Of a DNA stretch of 64,000 nt, positions 1 to 9,291 are shown in pieces. A program made the translations under genes and the position numbers. Numbering within the stretch: the first letter of the stretch is position 1; every line of letters starts with the position of its first letter. Origin of the DNA: Candidatus Opimibacter skivensis (GTDB lineage Bacteria > Bacteroidota > Bacteroidia > Chitinophagales > Saprospiraceae); the NCBI GenBank assembly GCA_016721905.1, contig JADKHH010000009.1:62001-126000 (forward strand), given 5' to 3'. A model generated the notes under the pieces. The model made no database searches. It had not been told where the DNA came from and saw only the letters and a list, made by a program, of their open reading frames with translations.

Positions 1-768
1 GTACATGGAGGCAATTCACCATACACCTATCTGTGGAGTAATGGAGAAACGACCAAGAAGATAACAGGCCTCTACCAGGGAACCTATACCGTGACTATAA
101 CGGATGAGAATGGTTGTACAAAATCAGGAGTAGCCTATGTTGAGGAACCTACCCTGCTGCAGATCACCAATACTATTGTAAGTCCTGACCCGGCTCACCC
201 TGGAAAATTCAGGATCACGGTGACCGCTACCGGAGGTACACCTTACAATAATGGGTATAGGTATCGCAGATGTAACCATTCAGGATCTGACTGCACAAGC
301 TGGCAGGTCAGCAACGTGTTGACTAATCTCAACCCGGGGACTTACCAGGTAAAAGTTAAGGATGCAAATGGATGCATAGCTATTCAGACGGTCACTATTA
401 ATTCTCCGGGGTGTATGATGGAACCTTCGGAAATAATAGCCATGGAAGTTGATAATTTGCCTGTTGAACCAACCCATCTGCTCAGTATACGATCTCTGGA
501 AGATCCTGCTCATTTTCAATTTACTTCCCTGCATCCAAATCCAGGTAAGGAATATGCTATGGTTTTCTGGAACTCAGTCCAAAATGAAGAAATAACCATC
601 CGGGTCACTGACCTCACTGGAAGAACAATCCTGACAAGAACCATAGAGGCCATTATCGGTCAAAATGAATCCTTACTGGATATGTCTGATTTAGCCACGG
701 GAATCTTTGTCGTCAGTATTCAAAACCTGCATAGCATCCAATCAAAGGTTTGGGTAAAGACCGATTAA
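1..768 (+). CDS. C-terminal part of a secreted T9SS (type A sorting) repeat protein, 5' end outside window
   Basis: The frame is open from base 1, so the protein starts upstream; 255 residues are visible. Residues 1-43 form a SprB/PKD-like repeat (GGNSPYTYLWSNGETT, then TYTVTITDENGC), and a second, more divergent repeat follows to about residue 140 and ends in VKDANGC. The last ~80 residues (LHPNPGKEYAMV, then DLTGRTIL, then DLATGIFVVSI) match the type A C-terminal domain that directs cargo through the Bacteroidota type IX secretion system. The protein is expected outside the cell or on its surface as an adhesin or gliding-type filament; enzymatic activity cannot be judged without the N-terminus. 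A strong hairpin terminator follows 28 bases after the stop. Confidence 0.85.
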   Translation, partial: VHGGNSPYTYLWSNGETTKKITGLYQGTYTVTITDENGCTKSGVAYVEEPTLLQITNTIVSPDPAHPGKFRITVTATGGTPYNNGYRYRRCNHSGSDCTSWQVSNVLTNLNPGTYQVKVKDANGCIAIQTVTINSPGCMMEPSEIIAMEVDNLPVEPTHLLSIRSLEDPAHFQFTSLHPNPGKEYAMVFWNSVQNEEITIRVTDLTGRTILTRTIEAIIGQNESLLDMSDLATGIFVVSIQNLHSIQSKVWVKTD

Positions 769-795
769 ACCCGGAAGCCGCAGATGTATTTAATA

Positions 796-826
796 AATGG
801 CCGCAGATGTTTCTGCGGCCATTTTT
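796..826 (+). terminator. Intrinsic terminator after the T9SS cargo gene
   Basis: A perfect 11-bp stem, AATGGCCGCAG (796-806) with CTGCGGCCATT (813-823), a 6-base loop and a following T-rich stretch. It lies inside the upstream extension of the next reading frame, which argues that the response regulator starts later than the longest open frame. Confidence 0.8.
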
Positions 827-840
827 CATTTCTATCACAC

Positions 841-848
841 TACCTTTG
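841..848 (+). promoter_or_regulatory. Bacteroidota -7 element for the response regulator
   Basis: TACCTTTG matches the consensus TAnnTTTG exactly and lies 25 bases before the proposed TTG start at 874, downstream of the preceding terminator. No clear TTTG -33 box is visible, so this is a partial match. Confidence 0.5.
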
Positions 849-873
849 CTTCAACAAATTCAATTCCGGCCCT

Positions 874-2229
874 TTGAAAAACATCCTCCTCATTGACGAC
901 GAAGAGAAACTTCGCTCCCTCCTCACCCGGCTCATCAGCATGGAAGGTTTTGAGGTGATCCAGGCCCCGGACTGCAAGACTGCCAGTAAAAAACTCGAAC
1001 AACACGATATCGATGTCGTACTCTGTGATGTCAAACTGCCCGACGGTCATGGTGTGGACTTCCTTGCTACCATCAAGAAGAAGTACCCACTCATCGAAGT
1101 CATCCTGCTCACCGCATATGGTAATATTCCTGACGGCGTCCAGGCGATAAAAAACGGTGCCTTTGACTATATCGTCAAAGGGGATGACAACAATAAAATC
1201 ATCCCGCTGCTGTACAGGGCGATGGAAAAAGCAGAACTGGCCAAACGTGTAGCGACCCTTGAAAACCAACTGAAGGACAAGCACTCCTTTGATAAGATCA
1301 TTGGCACTTCCAAAGCCATCCAAGAAGCGATAGCCCTGGCCAAAAAAGCCGCACCTACAGACACCACGGTGTTGCTGACCGGTGAAACCGGGACCGGCAA
1401 GGAAATATTTGCACACGCTATCCATCAGGAAAGTAACCGAAGCCAAAAACCCTTTGTGGCCATCAATTGCTCCGCATTCTCCAAAGACCTGCTCGAAAGC
1501 GAAATGTTCGGTTACAAAGCGGGTGCTTTTACCGGCGCTGGAAAAGACAAAAGAGGCCTTTTTGAAGAAGCCAATCAAGGCACCATCTTCCTGGATGAAA
1601 TCGGCGAAATGAGCCCCGGGTTGCAAGCCAAACTTCTCCGCGTCCTCGAATCCGGAGAATTTATCAAAGTAGGTGAAAGTAAAACAACGAAAGTCAATGT
1701 GCGCATCATCGCCGCCACACACCGCAACCTTGAAGAAGAAATTGAACAAGGCCATTTCAGGGAAGATCTCTTTTACCGCATTTCAGCCTTCCGTATAAAA
1801 CTACCACCCCTCCGGGAAAGAACCTCTGACATCGAACTCCTCGTCCATTATTTTATCAGTCATTTTCAATCAACGACAAAAACTGTGAAGGTTACTTTCG
1901 AGGATCACTTTCTCGACCTCCTCAAACTTCACTCATGGAAAGGCAATATCCGCGAATTGAAAAATGTCATTGAGCGGAGCCTGATCCTGATGGAAAATAA
2001 TCTTTTGCGAATCGATTATTTACCCCTCGAAATCCAACAACTGGCTATTGCCTTTTCTCCTGCCGATGCCGAAAAGCAACTCTCAGGTTTTTCACTGGCT
2101 GCCGCTGAAAAATTGCATATCCAAAAGATCATGAATTATACCCAGGGCAATAAAACGGAAGCCGCTAGGCTGCTCAATATTGCCATCACCACGCTGTACC
2201 GCAAACTGGAAGAATATCATATCAGCTAA
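874..2229 (+). CDS. Sigma-54-dependent response regulator of the Kdp locus
   Basis: About 451 residues. A receiver domain (residues 1-115) has the acidic pocket IDDEE and phospho-acceptor Asp52 (LCDVKLP). An AAA+ sigma-54 interaction domain follows with Walker A GETGTGKE (170-177) and the sigma-54 contact loop GAFTGA (217-222). A Fis-type helix-turn-helix (EAARLLNIAITTLYRKLEEY) ends the protein. The start is taken as TTG at 874 because homology begins with LKNILLIDDEE and the longer frame runs through a terminator. It precedes the kdp structural genes and probably replaces the OmpR-type KdpE of other bacteria, activating a sigma-54 promoter after phosphorylation by the kinase at 9291. That pairing is inferred from position. 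Confidence 0.9.
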   Translation: MKNILLIDDEEKLRSLLTRLISMEGFEVIQAPDCKTASKKLEQHDIDVVLCDVKLPDGHGVDFLATIKKKYPLIEVILLTAYGNIPDGVQAIKNGAFDYIVKGDDNNKIIPLLYRAMEKAELAKRVATLENQLKDKHSFDKIIGTSKAIQEAIALAKKAAPTDTTVLLTGETGTGKEIFAHAIHQESNRSQKPFVAINCSAFSKDLLESEMFGYKAGAFTGAGKDKRGLFEEANQGTIFLDEIGEMSPGLQAKLLRVLESGEFIKVGESKTTKVNVRIIAATHRNLEEEIEQGHFREDLFYRISAFRIKLPPLRERTSDIELLVHYFISHFQSTTKTVKVTFEDHFLDLLKLHSWKGNIRELKNVIERSLILMENNLLRIDYLPLEIQQLAIAFSPADAEKQLSGFSLAAAEKLHIQKIMNYTQGNKTEAARLLNIAITTLYRKLEEYHIS

Positions 2230-2230
2230 A

Positions 2231-2329
2231 GGGCGTGTCTAATAACTGCATTTCGATTAAAGAGTCTCCTCGTTCCTAAGCTCATTGTAAGAATCGAGTA
2301 TAAATTTATGGTCGTTATTAGTAACGCCC
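2231..2329. repeat. 99-bp element with imperfect terminal inverted repeats
   Basis: GGGCGTGTCTAATAAC (2231-2246) is the inverted copy of GTTATTAGTAACGCCC (2314-2329) with two mismatches. The interior has no open frame. It starts one base after the regulator's stop codon. A separate 7-bp hairpin, CATAGCG-AAA-CGCTATG, lies at 2335-2351. The shape suggests a MITE or insertion-sequence remnant, or a degenerate terminator; no second copy is in the window. Confidence 0.45.
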
Positions 2330-2449
2330 CAAACCATAGCGAAACGCTATGCCCTACCCTTTCATTTCGCAAGGGTTTTAAGGTCCTCATTTCTGTTCCT
2401 TTCTGATAAAGAACTCACTTACAATGGGTTGAAATATCTATGGCGTCCA

Positions 2450-2466
2450 TGGTACAGATGTTGGCA
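2450..2466 (+). promoter_or_regulatory. Weak candidate sigma-54 promoter upstream of kdp
   Basis: TGGTACAGATGTTGGCA resembles the -24/-12 consensus TGGCAC-N5-TTGC with two mismatches, one of them in the -12 GC dinucleotide. It lies 59 bases upstream of the first small kdp reading frame. It is listed because the regulator next door is a sigma-54 activator; the sequence match alone is weak. Confidence 0.25.
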
Positions 2467-2524
2467 TTGACCTGTCATATGGCACAAGCTAATACACTAT
2501 TTCAAAACAATAAATAATCTACTG

Positions 2525-2608
2525 ATGACAACAATCCTCCTGGTCATGGCGGGCCTGATTTGCTTCGCCCTTCTTTACAGATCCATTGATTTTTTCGAAA
2601 ATATCTAA
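2525..2608 (+). CDS. 27-residue membrane peptide preceding kdpF
   Basis: ATG-initiated frame encoding 27 residues: one hydrophobic helix (MTTILLVMAGLICFALLYRS) and an acidic amphipathic tail ending IDFFENI. It lies 4 bases before kdpF in the same direction and has the same layout as KdpF (a single helix with a short charged end). I do not recognise a named family. It is probably a real small subunit or regulator of the Kdp complex, judged from position, start codon and hydrophobicity, but chance cannot be excluded at this length. Confidence 0.55.
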   Translation: MTTILLVMAGLICFALLYRSIDFFENI

Positions 2609-2612
2609 TCCT

Positions 2613-2693
2613 ATGATGACTGCACTCTTTGTCCTGGCTTGCCTGGTATTTGTATACCTGTGCTATGTATTGATCCATCCAGAAAAATTCTAA
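2613..2693 (+). CDS. kdpF: KdpF, small stabilising subunit of the K+-transporting ATPase
   Basis: 26 residues if the first of two adjacent ATGs is used (25 from 2616). One transmembrane helix followed by the typical KdpF tail YVLIHPEKF. KdpF is a peripheral single-helix subunit that stabilises the KdpABC complex in the inner membrane. It ends 4 bases before kdpA, and the spacing indicates a single operon. Confidence 0.85.
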   Translation: MMTALFVLACLVFVYLCYVLIHPEKF

Positions 2694-2697
2694 TCTT

Positions 2698-3891
2698 ATG
2701 AATACTGAAATACTTGGTATTGTCTTCATGTTTGGTCTGACCCTATTGCTGGCCATACCATTCGGACGATATATCGCAAAAGTCTACCATGGAGAAAAAT
2801 CCTTGCTGGACTTTATGGCTCCTGTCGAAAATCTATTCTATCGCATCAGCGGCATCAATGCCCAACGCGAAATGACCTGGAAAGAAAGTATGGTTGCCTT
2901 ACTCACCATCAATATGGTGTGGTTCCTATTTGCCATGTTTATATTAATGGCACAAGGTTGGCTGCCCTTAAATCCGGACGGCAATCCATCGATGACGGCT
3001 GACCTGGCCTTTAATACGGCGATCAGCTTTATGGTCAATTGTAATCTTCAACATTACTCAGGAGAAACGGGTGTAACCTATCTATCACAGTTGGTTGGCC
3101 TCATGTTCCTGCAATTTGTTTCAGCAGCGACGGGGTTAGCCGCAGCAGCGATCTTATTTAATGCACTGAAAGAAAGGACCACGGATAAGCTGGGTAATTT
3201 CTACAATTACTTTGTCAAATCCCTCACAAGGATATTACTTCCATTGTCTGTCGTTGTCGCCATCATCTTCCTGTTTAATGGCATGCCCATGACGCTTGAA
3301 GGTAAAGACACGATCACGTCGATGCAAGGTGATACTGTACAGGTTTCCACAGGACCTGTTGCTGCTTTTGTACCGATCAAACACATTGGTACCAACGGTG
3401 GTGGTTATTTCGGCACCAATTCAGCGCATCCGTTTGAAAATCCAAACTATCTGACCAATATTGTACAGCAGGTGGCCCAGTTCATCATCCCTTTGGCCAT
3501 GGTGTTTGCACTTGGCTTCTACCTGAAGAAAAGGAAATTTTCATGGATGGTTTTCGGCGTGATGACTGTTGGATTCCTTTGCCTGGTCATCCCTAATATT
3601 GTGATGGAGCAACAAGGCAATCCGCAGATAGCGCAGATGGGTGTAGATATGAGCAGCGGAGCGATGGAAGGAAAAGAAGTCAGATTTGGAGCAGCCGCAT
3701 CTGCCTACTGGAGTATACTCACGACAGTGATCTCTACCGGATCTGTCAATTCCTTTCATGACAGTTTCATGCCCCTGTCTGGTATGAATCAAATGCTGGC
3801 CATGATGGTCAATGGATTCTATGGAGGTGTTGGTGTCGGCATGTTGATTTTTTCGTCTTCGTTATCATCGCGGTTTTTATATCCGGACTGA
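2698..3891 (+). CDS. kdpA: KdpA N-terminal fragment (K+ channel-like subunit), frameshifted
   Basis: Encodes about the first two thirds of KdpA, the membrane subunit through which K+ enters the KdpFABC pump. The selectivity-filter signature TNGGGYFGTNSAHPFENP is intact near residues 232-249. Sequence follows the family up to GGVGVGMLIF, then leaves it at a run of six T (3848-3853). Restoring one T continues as FFVFVIIAVFISGLMVGRT, the expected KdpA helix, which is then picked up in the next frame. The frame stops at 3891, overlapping the next ATG as ATGA. Full-length KdpA would be about 564 residues, normal for the family. The cause may be a sequencing error, a recent mutation or slippage on the T tract. 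Confidence 0.85.
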   Translation: MNTEILGIVFMFGLTLLLAIPFGRYIAKVYHGEKSLLDFMAPVENLFYRISGINAQREMTWKESMVALLTINMVWFLFAMFILMAQGWLPLNPDGNPSMTADLAFNTAISFMVNCNLQHYSGETGVTYLSQLVGLMFLQFVSAATGLAAAAILFNALKERTTDKLGNFYNYFVKSLTRILLPLSVVVAIIFLFNGMPMTLEGKDTITSMQGDTVQVSTGPVAAFVPIKHIGTNGGGYFGTNSAHPFENPNYLTNIVQQVAQFIIPLAMVFALGFYLKKRKFSWMVFGVMTVGFLCLVIPNIVMEQQGNPQIAQMGVDMSSGAMEGKEVRFGAAASAYWSILTTVISTGSVNSFHDSFMPLSGMNQMLAMMVNGFYGGVGVGMLIFSSSLSSRFLYPD

Positions 3892-4391
3892 TGGTGGGAC
3901 GGACTCCTGAGTTATTCGGTAAAAAAGTTGAAGCCAGAGAAGTGAAGATTGCAGTGATCGTCACACTGATGTCCGCGATCCTGATCAAAGGTGGGACGGC
4001 CATTGCAGCATATATGTTTACTGCTGATCCATCGCTTCCATGGTTAAACAACCCGGGCTTCCATGGATTCTCCGAGATGCTCTATGAGTTTACATCTGCC
4101 AATGCTAACAATGGCAGTGGGTTTGAAGGACTCGGAGATAACAATCCATTCTGGAATATCAGTACGGGTATAGTACTCATCCTTGGACGTTTTATTCCGA
4201 TCATCGGCCCTATAGCGATCGCCGGCATTCTGGCCAATAAGAAATATATCCCTGAAAGTGCCGGTACACTGAGGACCGATAATGTGACATTCGGAATTAT
4301 GATTTTCGCAGTCATTTTTATCCTGACCGCTTTGTCTTATTTCCCTGCACTGGCCCTGGGCCCGATTGCAGAATTTTTCTCCATGCATTAA
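3891..4391 (+). CDS. kdpA: KdpA C-terminal fragment
   Basis: The remaining third of KdpA in the +2 frame, beginning at an internal Met (MVGRTPELFGKKVE), which is a strictly internal KdpA motif, so this is not a natural protein start. It carries the later filter-like segment (SANANNGSGFEGL) and the closing transmembrane helices, ending IAEFFSMH. Together with the preceding fragment it rebuilds one complete KdpA. It is followed by kdpB after 27 bases. Confidence 0.85.
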   Translation: MVGRTPELFGKKVEAREVKIAVIVTLMSAILIKGGTAIAAYMFTADPSLPWLNNPGFHGFSEMLYEFTSANANNGSGFEGLGDNNPFWNISTGIVLILGRFIPIIGPIAIAGILANKKYIPESAGTLRTDNVTFGIMIFAVIFILTALSYFPALALGPIAEFFSMH

Positions 4392-4418
4392 TCCCTGTAT
4401 AAATTTAATTTCAGCAAT

Positions 4419-6470
4419 ATGTCAAAGCGACAAAGAAAAGCACCACTCTTTCAGAAAGAGTTGGTCAATCAGGCCCTGGTACAGTCCATCGTAAAACTGA
4501 ATCCACGGATCATGTTCCGCAACCCGGTGATGTTTACCGTGGAGATTGGTACTGCGATCATGCTGTTGGTCACCATCTACAGTATGGTTTCATCGGATGG
4601 CTCGCAAGGATCGGTTGGGTACAACCTTTCTATTTTCATCATCCTGTTGTTGACTCTGCTGTTTGCCAATTTTGCAGAAGCGATAGCTGAAGCAAGAGGC
4701 AAAGCACAGGCAGACTCCCTGCGGAAAACCAGGGAGGACACACCTGCGAAAGTCGTACAACGCTCAGGGGAATCTTATTCAAATAACTTTACCATCGTGA
4801 GTTCTTCAACGCTGAAGAAAGGAGACGTGTTCCTTTGTGAAGCGGGCGATACGATTCCAACAGATGGAGAGATCATAGAAGGTATTGCCACGATAGATGA
4901 AAGCGCGATCACCGGTGAGAGTGCTCCTGTGATTCGCGAAGCAGGTGGTGATAAATCCTCTGTGACTGGTGGAACTAAAGTCCTATCCGATAAGATAAAA
5001 GTGGAAGTCACCACATCACCGGGCGAAAGTTTTCTGGACAAGATGATCGCATTAGTAGAAGGTGCATCACGTCAGAAAACACCTAATGAGATTGCCTTGA
5101 CTATTCTGCTGGCGGGTTTCACACTCATCTTTACGATCGTGTGTATCACCTTATATTTCTTTGCAGAATATGCCAACACACCGATTACGATTGCAGCCTA
5201 CATCTCGCTATTTGTTTGTTTGATCCCGACGACGATCGGTGGTCTACTCTCTGCTATCGGTATCGCGGGGATGGACAGGGCGCTGCGCGCTAATGTGATC
5301 ACCAAGTCCGGCAAAGCTGTGGAGACAGCAGGTGATATCGACACTTTATTACTTGATAAAACTGGAACGATCACCATTGGCAATCGTAAAGCAACTAACT
5401 TCTATCCATCACCGGGTGTAACTCCTGGCGATTTTACAAAAGCATGTGTACTGTCTTCGCTCGCTGACGAAACGCCAGAAGGAAAATCCATTATCGAATT
5501 GGCTGGAAAAGAGGCAAAGAATGTCTCCATCGATGGTGCCACCTTTGTAAAATTCACTGCTGAAACAAGAAGCAGTGGTGTCAATATGCCGGATGGAACA
5601 CGCTATCGCAAAGGTGCTTCAGACGCTATCCGTAAGATGGCCGAAGTTGCAGGTTATAACTTTCCATTGGAAACAGCCGGGAGAATCGAAGTTATCTCCA
5701 CAGATGGAGGCACTCCGTTGGTCGTTGCGGAAAATGAAAGAATACTAGGCGTCATCGAACTCCAGGATATCATCAAACCCGGTATTCATGAGCGATTTGA
5801 TCGCCTGAGAAAAATGGGCGTAAAGACCGTCATGGTCACCGGAGACAATCCGCTGACTGCAAAATACATCGCCGAAAAAGCAGGTGTCGATGACTTTATT
5901 GCCGAAGCCAAACCAGAAGACAAAATGGCTTACATCCGCAATGAACAACAATCCGGAAAGCTTGTCGCTATGATGGGCGATGGCACTAATGATGCTCCTG
6001 CCCTTGCACAGGCAGATGTAGGTGTCGCGATGAACAGCGGAACTGCTGCTGCCAAAGAGGCAGGAAATATGGTGGACCTTGACAATGATCCCACCAAACT
6101 GATCGAAATCGTCGAGATCGGAAAGCAATTACTGATGACCAGGGGAACGCTCACTACATTTTCAATCGCTAACGATGTCGCTAAATATTTCGCTATCGTC
6201 CCTGCATTGTTTATTACATCTATTCCCGCCTTGCAGTCTCTGAATATCATGCAGTTGAGTTCGCCGGAAAGTGCCATCCTCTCTGCCGTTATTTTCAATG
6301 CCATCATTATACCTATGCTGATACCCCTTGCGCTTAAAGGAGTAGCATACAAACCCATCGGGGCAAGTGCGCTGTTGCAGCGCAATTTATTCATCTATGG
6401 TCTGGGAGGTGTGATCATTCCGTTTATCGGTATCAAAGTGATTGACCTGCTGGTATCCCTATTTCTTTAA
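4419..6470 (+). CDS. kdpB: KdpB, P-type ATPase subunit of the K+ pump
   Basis: 683 residues, full length for KdpB. It hydrolyses ATP to drive K+ uptake by KdpFABC in the inner membrane. The phosphorylation motif DKTGTIT starts at Asp313. The actuator motif ITGES is near residue 166, the hinge motif GDGTNDAPA is at about 520-528, and the N-terminus ([18 protein letters not shown]) is the usual KdpB start. The frame is intact, in contrast to kdpA and the kinase. It is followed by kdpC after 21 bases. Confidence 0.97.
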   Translation: MSKRQRKAPLFQKELVNQALVQSIVKLNPRIMFRNPVMFTVEIGTAIMLLVTIYSMVSSDGSQGSVGYNLSIFIILLLTLLFANFAEAIAEARGKAQADSLRKTREDTPAKVVQRSGESYSNNFTIVSSSTLKKGDVFLCEAGDTIPTDGEIIEGIATIDESAITGESAPVIREAGGDKSSVTGGTKVLSDKIKVEVTTSPGESFLDKMIALVEGASRQKTPNEIALTILLAGFTLIFTIVCITLYFFAEYANTPITIAAYISLFVCLIPTTIGGLLSAIGIAGMDRALRANVITKSGKAVETAGDIDTLLLDKTGTITIGNRKATNFYPSPGVTPGDFTKACVLSSLADETPEGKSIIELAGKEAKNVSIDGATFVKFTAETRSSGVNMPDGTRYRKGASDAIRKMAEVAGYNFPLETAGRIEVISTDGGTPLVVAENERILGVIELQDIIKPGIHERFDRLRKMGVKTVMVTGDNPLTAKYIAEKAGVDDFIAEAKPEDKMAYIRNEQQSGKLVAMMGDGTNDAPALAQADVGVAMNSGTAAAKEAGNMVDLDNDPTKLIEIVEIGKQLLMTRGTLTTFSIANDVAKYFAIVPALFITSIPALQSLNIMQLSSPESAILSAVIFNAIIIPMLIPLALKGVAYKPIGASALLQRNLFIYGLGGVIIPFIGIKVIDLLVSLFL

Positions 6471-6491
6471 TCATCCATAATCCTTCGAGAT

Positions 6492-7070
6492 ATGAAATCG
6501 CATATATTTCCCGCCATCAAACTCACCCTGGTCAGTATCATATTTTTTGTACTCCTGTATACCCTTGTCATTTGGGGTTTTGGTCAGGTGATCGCACCAA
6601 ACGCCGGAAAAGGAGAAGTGGTCAACTACACCACTACAACAGGCGTATCAACCTATGGCTATGCCAATATCGGTCAGGCTTTCACGGCCGATCAATACTT
6701 CTGGTCACGGCCTTCCGGCGTGAGTTATAATGCAGCTGGATCGGGCGCCAGCAACAAAGGACCTACCAATGCTGACTACCTGGCCCAGGTGCAGGCTCGC
6801 ATTGATACTTTCCTGGTGCATAATCCTGCCATCAAAAAGTCGGATATTCCGGTTGAAATGGTGACGGCATCAGGTAGCGGCCTGGATCCACACATTTCAC
6901 CAAAAGCAGCATTAGTTCAGGTACCAAGGATTGCATCTGTAAGGAATCTTCCCGAAGATAAAATCAGGACACTGGTCAAGGAATCAAGTGAACGTCCGCT
7001 GTTAGGAATTTTTGGACCTTCACAAGTAAATGTTTTAAAAATCAATATCGCTTTAGATCAACTCAAATAA
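6492..7070 (+). CDS. kdpC: KdpC, periplasm-facing subunit of the K+ ATPase
   Basis: 192 residues. One N-terminal transmembrane helix (about 10-30) and then the conserved KdpC segments YFWSRPSGVSYNAAGSGASN and GPTN, followed by SGSGLDPHISPKAA. KdpC binds KdpA and KdpB and raises the affinity of the pump. Length and motif order are normal. A porin follows 8 bases later in the same operon. Confidence 0.96.
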   Translation: MKSHIFPAIKLTLVSIIFFVLLYTLVIWGFGQVIAPNAGKGEVVNYTTTTGVSTYGYANIGQAFTADQYFWSRPSGVSYNAAGSGASNKGPTNADYLAQVQARIDTFLVHNPAIKKSDIPVEMVTASGSGLDPHISPKAALVQVPRIASVRNLPEDKIRTLVKESSERPLLGIFGPSQVNVLKINIALDQLK

Positions 7071-7078
7071 AATCAAAA

Positions 7079-8158
7079 ATGAAAAAATACATCCTTCCAC
7101 TCTTTATGCTATTCGGTGGATTCGTTTCAGCTCAAATAGATACATCAGCATCCACCTTTACGATCAGCGGCTATGCTGAAGTGTACTATGCATATGATTT
7201 CAGCAACCCGGAAAACCACAACCGGCCATCATTCCTGTATAGCCACAACCGGCATAATGAGTTTAACCTTAACCTGGGTTTCGTAAAGGCAGCTTATAAC
7301 GCTGATCGTTTACGTGGAAACCTCGCGATTGCCGCAGGTACCTACATGAATGCTAACTATGCCGCTGAACCCGGTGTACTACAAAATGTCTTTGAAGCCA
7401 ATGGTGGTGTGAAGCTCAGCAAAAACAGCAACCTATGGCTGGATGCTGGAATCTTTGCTTCCCACATTGGATTTGAAAGTGCTGTTTCAAAAGATTGCGC
7501 TACCCTGACAAGAAGTATGCTTGCTGAAAATTCTCCCTACTATGAAAGCGGTGCTAAGCTGACGTATATCACCGGTAACAGCAAATGGTTATTAAGTGGT
7601 CTATGGCTCAACGGCTGGCAGCACATTCAGCGTCCTGAAGGCAACAACACACCTGCTTTCGGAACCCAAATCACCTTTACACCTTCATCCAAGGTCACGC
7701 TCAACTACAGTACATTTATCGGAAACGACAAGCCGGATGAAGTCAAGCAAATGCGCTATTTCCATAACCTATATGGGATCATCCACCTCACCGACCAGTT
7801 TCATATTACTGCCGGGTTTGATTATGGTATGGAGCAGGTTTCAAAAGGAAGCAGTGATTTCAATTCATGGTATAGTCCTGTCGTCATCGTCAGGTATGAT
7901 CTCAATGATACATGGTCTGTGGCAGCCCGAGGTGAATACTATGCAGATGAAAACGGAGTGATCATTGCTACAGGCACTGAAAACGGATTCAAGACGACAG
8001 GCTTTTCCCTCAATTTAGATTGCAGGATCAGAGACAATGCAGTCTGGAGAATCGAAGGAAGATTACTGAACAGTGAAGACAACATATTTAATGATGCTGC
8101 TGGAGTCGCTACGAATGCAAACACCGCAGTTACGACATCCCTTGCCATTTCATTCTAA
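7079..8158 (+). CDS. Outer-membrane porin of the Kdp operon (BBP2/OmpL-like)
   Basis: 359 residues. A signal peptide (MKKYILPLFMLFGGFVSAQ) precedes a beta-strand-rich sequence beginning FTISGYAEVYYAYDF and ending with an aromatic C-terminal strand (TTSLAISF), as expected for a barrel inserted by Bam. It resembles the putative beta-barrel porin-2 family. Its position between kdpC and kdpD, with its stop codon overlapping the kdpD ATG, suggests that it supplies K+ across the outer membrane for the pump; that role is inferred from context. Confidence 0.85.
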   Translation: MKKYILPLFMLFGGFVSAQIDTSASTFTISGYAEVYYAYDFSNPENHNRPSFLYSHNRHNEFNLNLGFVKAAYNADRLRGNLAIAAGTYMNANYAAEPGVLQNVFEANGGVKLSKNSNLWLDAGIFASHIGFESAVSKDCATLTRSMLAENSPYYESGAKLTYITGNSKWLLSGLWLNGWQHIQRPEGNNTPAFGTQITFTPSSKVTLNYSTFIGNDKPDEVKQMRYFHNLYGIIHLTDQFHITAGFDYGMEQVSKGSSDFNSWYSPVVIVRYDLNDTWSVAARGEYYADENGVIIATGTENGFKTTGFSLNLDCRIRDNAVWRIEGRLLNSEDNIFNDAAGVATNANTAVTTSLAISF

Positions 8159-9291
8159 TGCCTGAAGAAAGCAACAAAGAGCAAAACGCCGAACATTTTC
8201 TTGAGCTCATCCGCAAGTCAAGGCGCGGAAAATTTAAGATCTATATCGGCATGAGTGCAGGGGTAGGCAAATCCTACCGCATGCTGCAGGAAGCCCATGC
8301 TTTGTTGCGCAATGGCATAGATGTCAAGATAGGTTATATCGAAACACACAACCGGAAGGAGACGCAGGAATTGCTGACGGGCCTTCCGGTGATCCCCCGC
8401 AGAACACTGTTCTACAAGGGAAAGGAACTTGACGAAATGGATGTGCAAGCCATCATCAATCTGCGGCCGGAGGTCGTGATCGTCGATGAACTGGCGCATA
8501 CAAATATCGAGGGAAGTAAAAATGAAAAACGCTGGCAGGATGTGATGGATATCCTGTCCAATGGAATCAATGTCATCAGTGCGGTCAATATCCAGCATAT
8601 CGAAAGCCTCAATGAGGAGATCAAGGCGATCACCGGTATTGAAGTCAAAGAGCGAATCCCTGACAGTGTCGTGGCCTTTGCGGATGAGGTCGTCAATATC
8701 GACCTCACCGCAGATGAGCTGGTGACCCGTCTGAAAGAAGGAAAAATATATGCTGCTGATAAAATCGAAAGGGCGCTCAATAATTTCTTTAAAAGTGAAC
8801 ACATCCTTCAGCTTCGTGAACTGGCACTAAAAGAAGTAGCTTCGCAGGTCGAACGCAAAGTGGAGTCTGAAGTCAGGAAACCCAGCACCCTCCGTCATGA
8901 GCGATTTCTGGCCTGTATCAGTTCAAATGAAGAAACAGCGAAAAACATCATCCGGAAAACAGCACGGCTCGCCAACTACTATAACAGCAAGTGGTATGTA
9001 CTATACGTTCAAACACCCAGCGAACGCTCAGATGTGATCGCATTAGACAAACAACGGCATCTCATCAATAACTTCAAGCTGGCTACTGAACTGGGTGCAG
9101 AGATCATCAAGGTGGAGCATGACCGGGTCTCTGTCGCTATTATGGAACAAGCAACAGAAAGAAACATCACTACGATCTGCATCGGCAAGCCACATATCAG
9201 TCTTTTAAAAGTGATCCTGGCCACCAACATCTTTAGCAACTTGCTCAAAAAGCTATCCACCAGTGATATTGACCTTATCATTCTATCCTAA
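8158..9291 (+). CDS. kdpD: Short KdpD: N-terminal ATPase and USP-like sensor domains without kinase
   Basis: 377 residues against roughly 890 for enterobacterial KdpD. Residues 20-230 form the KdpD input domain with Walker A GMSAGVGKS (31-39) and Walker B VVIVDELAHTN (about 104-114). Residues ~250-377 form a universal-stress-protein-like domain (RHERFLACISSNEETAKNII). There are no membrane helices and no histidine kinase. Start and stop both overlap neighbours (TAATG junctions at 8158 and 9291), so it is translationally coupled to the porin and to the separate kinase, with which it presumably forms a two-piece sensor. Confidence 0.93.
   Translation: MPEESNKEQNAEHFLELIRKSRRGKFKIYIGMSAGVGKSYRMLQEAHALLRNGIDVKIGYIETHNRKETQELLTGLPVIPRRTLFYKGKELDEMDVQAIINLRPEVVIVDELAHTNIEGSKNEKRWQDVMDILSNGINVISAVNIQHIESLNEEIKAITGIEVKERIPDSVVAFADEVVNIDLTADELVTRLKEGKIYAADKIERALNNFFKSEHILQLRELALKEVASQVERKVESEVRKPSTLRHERFLACISSNEETAKNIIRKTARLANYYNSKWYVLYVQTPSERSDVIALDKQRHLINNFKLATELGAEIIKVEHDRVSVAIMEQATERNITTICIGKPHISLLKVILATNIFSNLLKKLSTSDIDLIILS

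Noticed and set aside
835..1755. Long minus-strand open frame opposite the response regulator
   Set aside because: It mirrors the well-supported sigma-54 regulator; composition is biased (F, D, V rich) as expected from an antisense frame.
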